Below are positions 13,001-24,900 of a DNA stretch of 64,000 nt, one piece after another (positions within the stretch are counted from its first letter, which is position 1; every line of letters begins with the position of its first letter). The notes under the pieces were generated by a model. The model saw only the letters and a list, made by a program, of their open reading frames with translations, did not search any database and was not told where the DNA came from. Made by a program: the position numbers and the translations under genes. Source of the DNA: Pogonophryne albipinna (Eukaryota; Chordata; Actinopteri; Perciformes; Artedidraconidae); the NCBI GenBank assembly GCA_028583405.1, contig JAPTMU010000284.1, forward strand, positions 127,495 to 191,494. The letters run 5' to 3'.

Positions 13001-16000
13001 AACTGGCTGCAACCTGTCAGAGAGAAGCTGTGAAGCTCTGTCCTCAGTCCTCAGCTCCCAGTCCTCTAGTCTGAGAGATCTGGACCTGAGTAACAATGAC
13101 CTGCCGGATTCAGGAGTGAAGCTGCTGTCTGCTGGACTGGAGAGTCCACACTGTGAACTGGAGACTCTCAGGTCAGAGTTCAGCTTTTATGTTAACTGTC
13201 AGAGTGGTTTTGTTCAGCCATTTCTATCGACTCATTTACAGTTTTATCAAATTGGTTAATAATACATTTCAATTTTCCTTCGGTTTGTTGTTTATTTTTC
13301 TTCTTCAAAACAATAAACCACCAAACCATGATAACAATCTGATTATATTTTAAGACAGAAGCCGTCACTTATCTACATCTCAATGTATCTGATTGATTGA
13401 CCAACTGTTAGAAAAATATCACTCGACACCAGGTTGAGAATCAATGATCAGGTTCTAATTTATTCTTGCAAGAAGGAGCAGAGTTAAATCACATACAAAG
13501 GATATGGGTTAACTCACACACATGGGGTATGTTGCTCAACGGAGCAGCAAAAAACATCAGGCTTATATCGTCCAAACACGGAGATAACAACAAGGTCGTA
13601 AATCGAGGTGGCGCTAATATCATCCACGGGTGTTGGAAAGGTGTCTGGATCATCTGCGACGTCTTCTGGAAAGAGTCACGTACTTCCTTCACGCCTCACA
13701 GAAAAGTGATATTTAGGAGACAGCAAGTCTGTCTTCTCATAAATATCAACAACCTGAAATGCCCTGCCTCCTCCTATCACAAGAAGAGGCAGCTGCAAGG
13801 TCACACAGTTCAGAGTCACCCACAGTGTCAGTGCATTAAAACAACCCAAAGAGTGGAGAAAACAGTTTTTCTCCAACACCAGTCATATTCCTATCTGAAT
13901 TCTAAACTCAGTTGGCTCGGGTGAACCGGTCCTCTCTTCTGGAGTGAAACTACGTTCCCAGAGATGGACTTCACTGTATTCAAACCTTCTGATTTAGTTT
14001 TAAGCTAACCCTTCTCTGGACTTCGCCCCTTTCTAGTCACCCATACACGATTTCTGAACTTAAACGGAAAAGGTGTGATAGTTAGATATGACCTGACCTT
14101 TGCCCCAGGTAGCTTTTCCATACATATAGGAATATATTCAGCCTTGTCCAATTGATTGGAATGTCCCAATTTGTTTTACAGTTTTTATACTCCACTCTTT
14201 GGCTGCTCTAACGCCTGATACTTATATGGTAAAGACCAGATAGGTGTGATTCCCTTTATCCTGCAAGAGTGACAACACTTTCTCATTTTTAAAGTGAGTT
14301 GCATTATCCATTCTTATTCTCTTAGTTTTAGGAAAAATACTTATATGTTCTGCCATTTTAGCAGACACTGTGTTCCAGTTGCTCTGGTCAGAGGATAGAC
14401 ATGTTTACGACTTCCTCCATTATCAAAGGTCACAAGGAAATACTTGTTCCCACTGGGAGTGCAGGTCAGAAAAGGACCTGCTATGTCAGCCCTAAAACTG
14501 ATTAGTGGTTCTTCCTCTATTATTTTAAGATGCTCAGGATGAACTTTCTTGAACCCATCCACCTCTGCACATTGAAGACATGTTGCCCATGTGTGTTGTA
14601 AGTGCAATCGCAGTTTCGGTGTGAGGATTTTATTGTGGAGACAATATTTTCTCATCCGAACTAGGCCCATATGGCCTAAACTGCTGTGTAATTCACGCAC
14701 AACCTGAGGAGCTTCTTCAGGGGGTACGTGAATGCTTCCACCCTGTTTCCATATACTAGGGAATATGGCAGTCAGGTGGTTAACTCGTCCCCTGCTTTGA
14801 GCAAGGTAAAACTTCTCTATTACCCTGATAGTCAAATTCAATCTTATCTGTATGGCTACGGACATGATTCCACTCTAGGTACATGACCGCCCTTACCTCT
14901 GCAATAAGACCCTCACTAGATGGGCCTGTGTCAGCGCTTCACCTTTCACATTGAACTGCCTTTGTTCCCAATAATCAAGCTCTTCTTTACCCGCTTTGTA
15001 ACAATAATCACTATCAGTAACGATACGGATGTGTGTTATTTTACCTTTTTTTAGCAAAAAGAGGTCCCTCAACAAATGGCATTTGCCTCAGCAGTCTGTG
15101 CTGTACCTGGTATTGCACCCCTTTGCTTGCAAAGTACTTCACCTGCTTTAGTGTTCATTATAAAGGCCCAAGTGGCTGCTTGGTCACCTTTTCGCAAACT
15201 CCCGTCTGTAACCAGTGTTATCTTTGGAGCAGCGGTTTTCTGTAAAGGTGTCATTGTTTCCCTTCGTGGCTTACTTCCTGAGGTCCTCTAAACTCCACAT
15301 CTGGATCAGACATCATCATCTGCCATTTTCCCCATCTACTCATCATTGCTTTTGCTCCCTGAACAGTTTGTTTAGTAGCTTCAGATATTGAAGAGTAAAA
15401 TATGCACATTTTGGTACCTTGAGACATTTCCCTCAGGGCTGGATAAAATCTGAATGCAAGTGCAAGATGCTTCCCTTCAGGTGAGAATTCTTCCTCTGTT
15501 CTTGACCAAGTCATGGACATGAACAACGCAGATTGTTTATCACCCTGGTTCTCCTCGTTGTGCTGGGTAGCCTGCTTTGGGAGAGTTCCTTACAATCTCC
15601 AGATCTTCCTCTCTGTGTTGAGGCCATAACACCTTTTAATGGGTCGCACTGTGGTCTGTTTAGATTTAGATTTTCGTCCTCTCCAGAGGTCACACCTGTC
15701 TCTGACCCCGTGTGCTGAGTCTTTCTGCAGCACCTCAGGAGCAGAGAAATGGGGAGATCTTTTCCAAAAGTGCAAGCTCCCTCATGAGCAACATAGCACC
15801 ACATTTAACTCTCCCTGACTTGTCTTTAAAGCGTTCTTTAAGGCCTGAATTGAGTCTTCTGTTGTTTATAACGGAAAATCCCATTTCCAGAAAGGGATCG
15901 AGTGCAAATAGTTTAGTTGATTTTGGTAAAGTATTTGAGCTTTAGCTTTGCAAAAAACGTCCTCATATTAGTTTTGAAGATATTGTTGGGGTCTGATATC

Positions 16001-18870
16001 TGCTGATAGTTCCCACATAGGTTTAAAAGGTACATGCAAAACGACCGGTATTTGTGGGTCATCTGATCACCACATAGCCTTCTGACAGTTTAACAGTCCT
16101 TATCATATTATCACTCTGTGCTTGCATGCTAGGACCTATTCTCTTTGCCAGAGCTACTGCTATTCCTCCTGCATGTTTTAGCTTCCTATTAGCAGGGTTC
16201 ACTAACATGGTTGGTTGATCCAGTTTAAGACTTTCAATATCTGCCTTATTATTTCCAACATTCCTTTCCCCTGAATATCATGTCTAACAATGTGTTTTCT
16301 TCTCGGAGTAGTAGATACTCATAAATGGCATCTGTGAGCCTTTATCCCCGTAGGGTGGAGGTAGGGTCTCAGACATTATACCACCTGCTTGTTGCTCTCT
16401 GTCCAAACGGTAGTCTAACGGGAACGTATTTAGGTCGCGGTACGCCCGTGGGTCTGGGCTAAGCTGACCAGGGGGGGCAGAAGGTCCGGATCTAGCTTCT
16501 GTGTATCCCTCCCAATCTGTGGTTGGCTCTGAGTCATTAAACTGCGTTCAAACCTCATCTGCCATTTTTAAGGGTTTAAGTTCACTCTTTTATACACATG
16601 CAAGTTCCTAGGCTATCAATCACGCCGGAGGATCAGTCCGACTATACCGTCACTTGGTTCTAGGTTACTCTCCTGGATTCAGCTAGTGCATGCGGATACC
16701 TCAACTAAGAGGGTTATGTATCGAGCTTCAAGCTTTTGCAACAGCATAGGTACCCTTTAGACCAGGCATCCTCAAAGTCCGGACTCCGGTCCGGATCCGG
16801 ACCGGACCACAACTGTCTCTGGACTCTCAGCTAATTATACTTTTCATATGTATTATCTGTGTTATCTGCGAGACATCGCCACAACGCAACGAGTCAAAAT
16901 TCTCCGCTATGTCCACTACAAACAGCGCTCTGCATGTACGACTGTTCCACTGTCTGTGTGTGTCTGTCAACGCTTTGGTCCAATCACATTCAGTATCCCG
17001 TCAGCGTTTTTTCCCACCACCAACAGCCTGCGAATCAGAGGCACAGTAGGGCGGGTCTTCGCGGAATGCGGGTGGGAAAAATGTGTGTGTGTTTAAAAAA
17101 AAAAAAAAGTCAGAGCGAGAGTTAACAGCTCATCTAGTTGCATCTGTACTGTAGCTAGTAGCCTACTAGTAGCCTAGCTTCACCTACTGGGGTGGCATGG
17201 GGTGGCAACTGCCACCCTAAAAATAGGCAGCTGGGTGGTTTGAAAGAAAAGTTGTGGCTCATCGGACATTTCTGAGAGAAAGTCTCTAATGTCCGAGTGC
17301 AAGTGAATGCAGCACAAGATGCACGTCTTGTAACCCCTCCCCCGGCCCTGGCGCGAGCGTGGAAATATGATTGGCGGCGATTTCATTTGAACGGCGCAAA
17401 ACGAGAAGCATTTGGACTCAAGCACTGAAGGAATGAGGTATTTGCGGTCTGACAGAGAAGAGACTGTCAGTTTGGCTGTACTCAGCATTGAATCAAAACG
17501 CACTAAAGCTGTTGATCTTAATACGTTTGTGAGGAGTTTTGCTGAACAAAATGGTAATCGCCGCATTCAGCTGTAATAGACAAGTCAACTTGATGCTCTG
17601 CTCTGTTAAGATGATGACCTTACGTGTGTAAATATATATTTTTTTATATTCTTTGTGGGGGTCAAATAAGACGGTGTGTAAAACTACACTGCCCAGCCAA
17701 CACAAAGTAACCACTTTGATTGAACTAGGCCAGCAGGTAAGGACTTTCCTCTGGATCATAAGTGAAGTATAAAGAATGCATGACTGAAGTGATTAATCAG
17801 CTTTGTGATGGAATAGAAAATGCACAGTGCATTTCCTTAGCTGTGGGTGAGTCCACTGACACCACTGACAATGCTCAGTTGCTGGTGTTTGTGAGTTTTT
17901 ATGATGAGGCAAAGGGGGAGTTTGTTGAAGATGTGTTGGGCCTGACGAACCTCAGTGGACACACAAGGGGGGAAGACATTTATGAAGCACTAATGGGAAT
18001 GCTGAATGATAGAGGGTGCAGCTGCCTTTATTCATAACTGCTCTTACACTGCGACTCTGAGGGATCAAGCACAGACACAATAACAATGAAAACTGCTGCA
18101 TACAGATTATTTTTGTTTTTGCAACCTCGTGTTAAGAATCTTGTTGCAATTGTTTAAAAGTTTGAATGACCGTAATAAACGGACCTTTGTCTTATTGAAA
18201 CATTTATTTTGGACCTTTAAGATTTGTATTTGAGTACCCCTGCTTTAGACCTATGTTTATCTTTATTAAATCTCCTATTAACTCTTCACCACGTTATGTT
18301 TTAACGCAAAAGTTCTAACCGCAGCTCTTTGTCAAGTCCTACCTATAAGTTTCAAAGTAATTGGACAGGTACTGAGCAGTGCTCCTACGGCTGACTTCAC
18401 TACTAACTACTAGCCACCAAACCTGTGCATTAGGGACCACATGTTGCAAATGTATTATCTTTTCAATTTACACACGGCATCTATTGCACGTCTGTCCGTC
18501 CTGGGAGAGGGATCCCTCCTCTGTTGCTCTCCCTGAGGTTTCTCCCATTTTCCCTTTAAACTGTGGGTTTTCTCCGGAAGTGTTTCCTTGTACGATGTGA
18601 GGGTCTAAGGACAGAGGGTCTGAGGACAGAGGGTCTAAGGACAGAGGGTCTAAGGACAGAGGGTCTGAGGACAGAGGGTCTAAGGACAGAGGGTCTGAGG
18701 ACAGAGGGTCTAAGGACAGAGGGTCTGAGGACAGAGGGTCTAAGGACAGAGGGTCTGAGGACAGAGGGTCTAAGGACAGAGGGTGTCGTATTGTCATACT
18801 GATATTCTGTACAAACTGTGAAGTCCACTGAGACAAATGTAACATTTGTGATATTGGGCTATAAATAAAC

Positions 18871-18909
<39 letters not shown>

Positions 18910-21900
18910 CACAAGGGCTTCCCAGTTTGGCTAGGGGAATAAAAGCCTACTTTAGCTTCTTTAACAGACAGCAATATCCAATATAATATAACCCTCAGTC
19001 CGGTGCAATAGTATCAAATGTAATTACTACACTTTTAGGTTTAAATATATATTCTAGGATTTGGGTAGGTATTTTAACAAGACTTTCAGCCTGTATTTCG
19101 CTGATTGAGACTCATCGACCGTTGTCACTAGGCCGTTTTGGTTCTTGTAGCTTAACTCTGTAAAAGTTCGACTTCTCACAGAGTCCCACAGTTGGGCGCC
19201 ATGTAAGAGTCGGGAGGAGCTGATAATTTATTCCGGCAAATTACTCAGACCTACTAATTAGCCTAACCGAAGTTATTGAGTCTATGTAAGTTTGCTGCTT
19301 GGCTCAGAACCACCAACGTCAGCAAGATCTCACCTCTATTAACTCCTGAAGAACCAGATTCCTCACAGATTGACAGGGTTAATCATCCACACACATGTAA
19401 GAGGTCAGCTCCTCAGAATGATCAGATTGAATTCCGACAGAACCCAAAGGGATTTCCTCATGGATCGAAGGTTTTAAAAAACTTTCATCCAACCATTCAC
19501 TCCACAGAGATTTAACCAATAGTTACCAAGTTTGAGAGAACCTTACCGAGGCGAAAACCCAGCTCTTCAGGGAGAGGGCCTACCCGGAGAGAGTATACCA
19601 GGGGAACCCCGCCTCTCTCTAGTTTGCTCCCTCTCTGCCAGTGTCTTTATGCTCAAAGACAGGATGGAAAAACCTAAGACACCTCCTCCATACCCATATT
19701 TGTGGAAACTGGGCATGGCCTCTGATGTACAGGACTGGACATGACCAGACATATTATATGGCTATGTCATAAGACACACCTTCCCATGTTTGTGTAAAAA
19801 GGACATGACCCCTACTCTGCAGGACTTGCAAAATATTATTTTCGGCTATGACATAACCACCTTTTTGAGGCCTCAGTGTTTTTCTCCTTAAGTCAGGAGC
19901 CCCCCTCCCTGTGTACTGCTGTGAGAGGAGAGGGAAGAGACTGTCTCTCTCTTATCAGTGACACCCATAAACCATAATAGGTCTCACTCTCAACTTAACA
20001 AACCACTTGTGTTTTGTTTATGCTGTAAATATAGAAAAACCTAAAATATGAAGCATTTTCATTGTGCGTTATACAAGAATATAATTGACTATTTGATTAT
20101 AACTAACTTTCGTTTTAATTATTCAACCTAATATGAAGATCTCAACATTTGACAAAAGAACTAGAAAAGATTGTATGTTGAAACTTTGCGCTCAATCACA
20201 TTTAATATTAAAGGAATGTTGTTATGTATTAATTTATTTCAAGGTTAACTGACTGCAACCTGTCAGAGAGAAGCTGTGCAGCTCTGTCCTCAGTCCTCAG
20301 CTCCCAGTCCTCTAGTCTGAGAGAGCTGGACCTGAGTAACAACGACCTGCCGGATTCAGGAGTGAAGCTGCTGTCTGCTGGACTGGAGAGTCCACACTGT
20401 GAACTGGAGACTCTCAGGTCAGAGTTCAGCTGATATGTTAACTGTCAGAGTGCTTTTGTTCAGCCATTTCTATCGACTCATTTACAGTTTGTTGTTTATT
20501 TTTCTTCTTCAAAACAATAAACCACAAAACCATGATAACAATCTGATTATATTTGAAGACAGATGGCGTCAATTATCTACATCTCAATGAATTTGACTGA
20601 TTGACAAACACAAACATGCACAGAGAAACAGATGGTATCATTGGACAAAAGAACTAGAAAAGATTGTATGTTGAAACTTTGCGTTCAACAGGCGCGGTTC
20701 TAGGGGGGGCAGGGGGGGCCACTGCCCCCCTAACACTGACTTTGGACCCCCCTGTGGCCCCCCTAAAAATGAAAAAAAATGAAAGTTTATGATTAAACGA
20801 TTTCTTGGCTGACGGAATAGGCGGAAGTAACGATATTTGTCATTCTAGTCGGACCCATTAGAGCAGGGGTCTCCAACACGTCGATCACGAGCTACCGGTA
20901 TCTCGCAAGCCCTCAATAGCCCCCACTTTACAAATATGTTTTTTTTTAACGCAAGCGGTCATCGCCACGGAGGAGCACACAGCCTCTGTGAGCGAGAGAG
21001 AGAGAGAGAGAGCTAGAGAGAGCACACCTTTATCTATTTAATGTGTTGTAAAAAAATAGGACAGTAATAAATACAACAGTTTAAAAGGGGAGTGATTAGT
21101 AAAATATGCATAAATAAAAAGAAAGAATGCTAACTAGGTCACATAAGATAAGAATAAACTAGTTTAAAGCGCTTTGTTATTGGTTGTGATCATATTCTAA
21201 AGATGTTTGGATTATTGAAAAGTATCCAGCTCTCTTTCCTCTGAGTGCTGTGAGCTGAGTCCATACATTCATTTTGTGCTCAAAGTGCAGCAGATTGATG
21301 CTTTTAACTTCAACATTTAAAAAAAAAAAATCTTCCCGGGGCCCCCCTAGAGGAGGTTAGGTCCACCCCCAAAATAAAGCAGGTTAAAATAATTTAATTG
21401 CATACATTTTCTTTTAGTAAACACTGAAAGCGGGTCCCACAGACCCAAACAGCACACAAAGGTAAGCGTATAATAATGTGTAACAAATAGCAATAACTGT
21501 ATTGCATTGTTTTCTTAGGTGTATGCGCAATTACTTCATACTGTCTGTCTTTTTCGTCCTGCATTTATTGGGCCCCCCTCAGAAAATAACTGGCCCCAGC
21601 CTGGCCCCAGCCTGGCCCCCCCCAGTCAAATTGGTCAAGAACCGCCACTGGCACTCAATCACATTTATTATTAACCTGTTTAGCCCGAAGACCCCCGCCC
21701 GCGTGGCTGCAGGTTTTTTTCTCACAAAACTGTATCTCAGAGCTTCTTAACATTTGAAAACCTATGAATCTGTCATACCCACTTAACGGGAAGAAACTCA
21801 GCTAACTGACGATACGAACCATTTTTACCGAAACAAAACACAAGTCTCACAAGAATCATCTAAATGAGCCCTGAGCGAAAAAATGCTAACACACTTAGCA

Positions 21901-24900
21901 CAGAACTCACAGTAAAATACCTTTATTACTTATCGGATCTGCAAAAACAAGATATCGATTAGCAAGCGGAGATTCCACAGATTGCAGAAATATAAGTATT
22001 ATCACTGAGCGATCAAAACTCGTGACAGGGGAAGCAAACCCAGACATCACACCACATAGCTTTACGGAGCAAACACGGGACATTGTCTCACCTTAGCTGT
22101 TGTTCTGATCCAAAGTCGTGTTCAGTGGCATTAAAACGAGAAACAGGGCTGAAGGTTAATCCATAGGTTAATCCAATGTGTCTGTGTCACTTTGAAATGA
22201 TTACTGATAATCCATCAGCATATTTATGTCAAAAACTGAGTTTTCATATATAGCTGCTATGATAGCTACCAGAGTGTATGACAGCTTCTGGTTCCAGGGC
22301 ATTCTGGCTGAGCAGCACTCATTCACCAATGGGTAATGTTTATATGGATTTTAGGAACTTCCCCTCGATGCTATTGGCTCTAATGGTTTAAAAGAGGTGT
22401 CAATCATCAAAATTGACCAAGGGGGGCCAGAGATATGGAAAATGCACCCTAATAACCACAGAAGTGTTTTTCTTTTGCTAAACCTCTCTAAAAAGGTCAA
22501 ATGTCTCTTGTTTGGCATCAATCTTGATACAGGGCACTTATTATATGTTATAGTTTGGATTCCTAAAGCTTTTAGTCTCCGATCATTCAAGGTTAGTTTT
22601 CACTATAAGTAATTTTTTTTTTTGGACTGACACTATAATCTACATTTTTTTACTGTGTTCAATCTGAATTTACTTTAAAATAAAAAGATTCTATGTTGAT
22701 TCTGACTCTTCTACATCCAACTCACAGGTTTATCGTTACTTTGAGAACAAAGATTATTAATTTATCCCTTTTAGAAGATATGGTCATTTGTTCTGGGAAT
22801 GTCATTTTCGAGCCTGAGGCCTGAAAAAAAGGCTCAGGGCTGAACAGGTTAAAGGAATGTTGTTATGAATTGTGTTATGTATTAATTTCTTTCAAGGGTA
22901 ACTTGCTGCAACCTGTCAGAGAGAAGCTGTGAAGCTCTGTCCTCAGTCCTCAGCTCCCAGTCCTCTAGTCTGAGAGAACTGGACCTGAGTAACAACGACC
23001 TGCAGGATTCAGGAGTGAAGCTGCTGCTGTCTGCTGGACTGGAGAGTCCACACTGTGAACTGGAGACTCTCAGGTCAGAGTTCAGCCGATATGTTAACTG
23101 TCAGAGTGCTTTTGTTCAGCCATTTCTATCCACTCGTTTCCAGTTTGATCAAATTAGAATAATAATACATTTCGATTTTCCTTTGGCTTGTTGTTTATTT
23201 TGGTTCTTCAAAACAATAAACCACAAAACCATGATAACAATCTGATTATATTTTAAGACAGATGGCGTCACTTATCTACATCTCAATGTATCTGACTGAT
23301 TGACAAACCCAAACTTGCACAGACAAACAGATGGTATCATTTGACAAAGGAACTAGAAGAGATTGTATGATTGAAACCTTACGCTCAATCACATTTAATA
23401 TTAAAGGAATGTTGTCATGTATTAATTTATTTCAAGGTTAACTGGCTGCAAGCTGTCAGAGAGAAGCTGTGCAGCTCTGTCCTCAGTCCTCAGCTCCCAG
23501 TCCTCTAGTCTGAGAGATCTGGACCTGAGTAACAACGACCTGCAGGATTCAGGAGTGAAGCTGCTGTCTGCTGGACTGGAGAGTCCACACTGTGGACTGG
23601 AGACTCTCAGGTCAGAGTTCAGCTTTTTATTTTCAAGCAGATCAATTATTTTCATCCAGCTTTTTGTTCATGTTGATGAAGATGGTCCACCTCTGTATGA
23701 TTTTCCTGCTGACGTGACTTTTTAAAGCACTGAGTTTACTGTATTCCCTGGTTCCAGTCTGTCAGGCTGTCTGGTCACAGAGGAAGGCTGTGTTTCTCTG
23801 GCTTCAGCTCTGAGCTCCAACCCCTCCCATCTGAGAGAGCTGGACCTGAGCTACAATCATCCAGGAGACTCAGGAGAGGAGCGGCTTTCTGCTGGACTGG
23901 ACGATCCACTCTGGAGACTGGACACTCTCAGGTATGGATACACTGACTGTCTTCCATCATGAAGGACGTCTCATTTCCCTTGATTATGTTCACAGCAGTG
24001 AGTTAACCTCGAAGTCTTATTACATGGAAACAGCCATTCAGTCCAAACATCAGAACCACTGGTTTCCTTGTTCTAGGGAGGATAATGATGGTCAGTTTCT
24101 TCTTCTTCTTCTTCTTCTTCTTCTTCTTCTTCTTCTTCTTCTTCTTGTTTCTGTTTCAATCGTTTCTTTAACTGTATGATCTTTCGTTGGGATATTTGTG
24201 CTCTTTGCAAGTACGGTTTAATACTTTTTCATTCGTGTTTATCCGTGCCTCGCGGCGGGGATGGCATCCTTCAGGGCGCCGCCGGTGTCTCTGAGACACG
24301 GAGTGCGGTTGGTGGCTCAGGCCGCAAGCACAGTGGAGCAGGTGCTGCTGGCTGTCGGGGATCAGGTCGGTCATGTAAACATCTCCTATGCTTCCCGCAC
24401 CAACAAAGCGGTCGTGGTCTTTTTTAAAGACCCGAAATATGTGACGGAACTTATCGAGAGCGGATTAATGCTAAACGAGGAATATATTCAAGTTTCACCG
24501 CTGGCGACACCGTCCACGCGGATCACTGTGTCTGGCGTTCCTCCGTTCATCCCGAATGAGGCGCTGGAACGGGAAATAAAGCGTTTCGGTAAGTTTGCCA
24601 GTAATCTCCGCACTGTAGCTCTGGGGTGTAAGGATGAAAAGTTAAAACATGTCCAATCTCTGCGGAGACAGGTTTTCATGTTTCTGAATCGTCCCACTCA
24701 GACACTAAATGTGTCCTTCCGGGTGAGGCACGAAGAGGGTTTTTATATGCTTTATGCGAGCTCAGGGAACGTAAAGTGTTTTGAGTGCGGGGAGTCGGGT
24801 CACAAACGTGTTGCATATCTACAGAGACGGCACGCTGCTCCGCCAGGTGCGGCTGAGACCGGGGCGGCCGAGCCCGGGGCCGCTGGGGCAGCCGAGCCCG

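Larger units (their letters stand above)
13406..20147 (-). mobile_element. Decayed endogenous retrovirus (LTR element), minus strand, with later insertions
   Basis: The right-hand LTR is 19202-20147. Read on the minus strand it starts TGTTGAGA and ends CTTACA, with AATAAA shortly before the end. Next comes a primer-binding site TGGCGCCCAACTGTGGGA (complement of 19184-19201), matching a tRNA-Lys-type primer. Gag-like, macro-domain-like, RNase H and integrase remnants then run leftwards from 16566 to about 14210. The left end begins TGTTAGAA at 13406 and carries its own AATAAA complement near 13460, but it does not visibly match the right LTR, and no target duplication is seen. A hAT (16763-18242) and a LINE 3' end (about 18440-18908) sit in the leader. 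All reading frames are broken. Confidence 0.7.

Noticed and set aside
13466..13924. 152-codon plus-strand ORF
   Set aside because: Lies in the LTR-like left end of the retroviral insertion, runs antisense to the element, and has no recognisable domain.
18468..18872. Repeat protein [10 protein letters not shown] on the minus strand
   Set aside because: Pure translation of the 15-bp minisatellite in a LINE 3' end.
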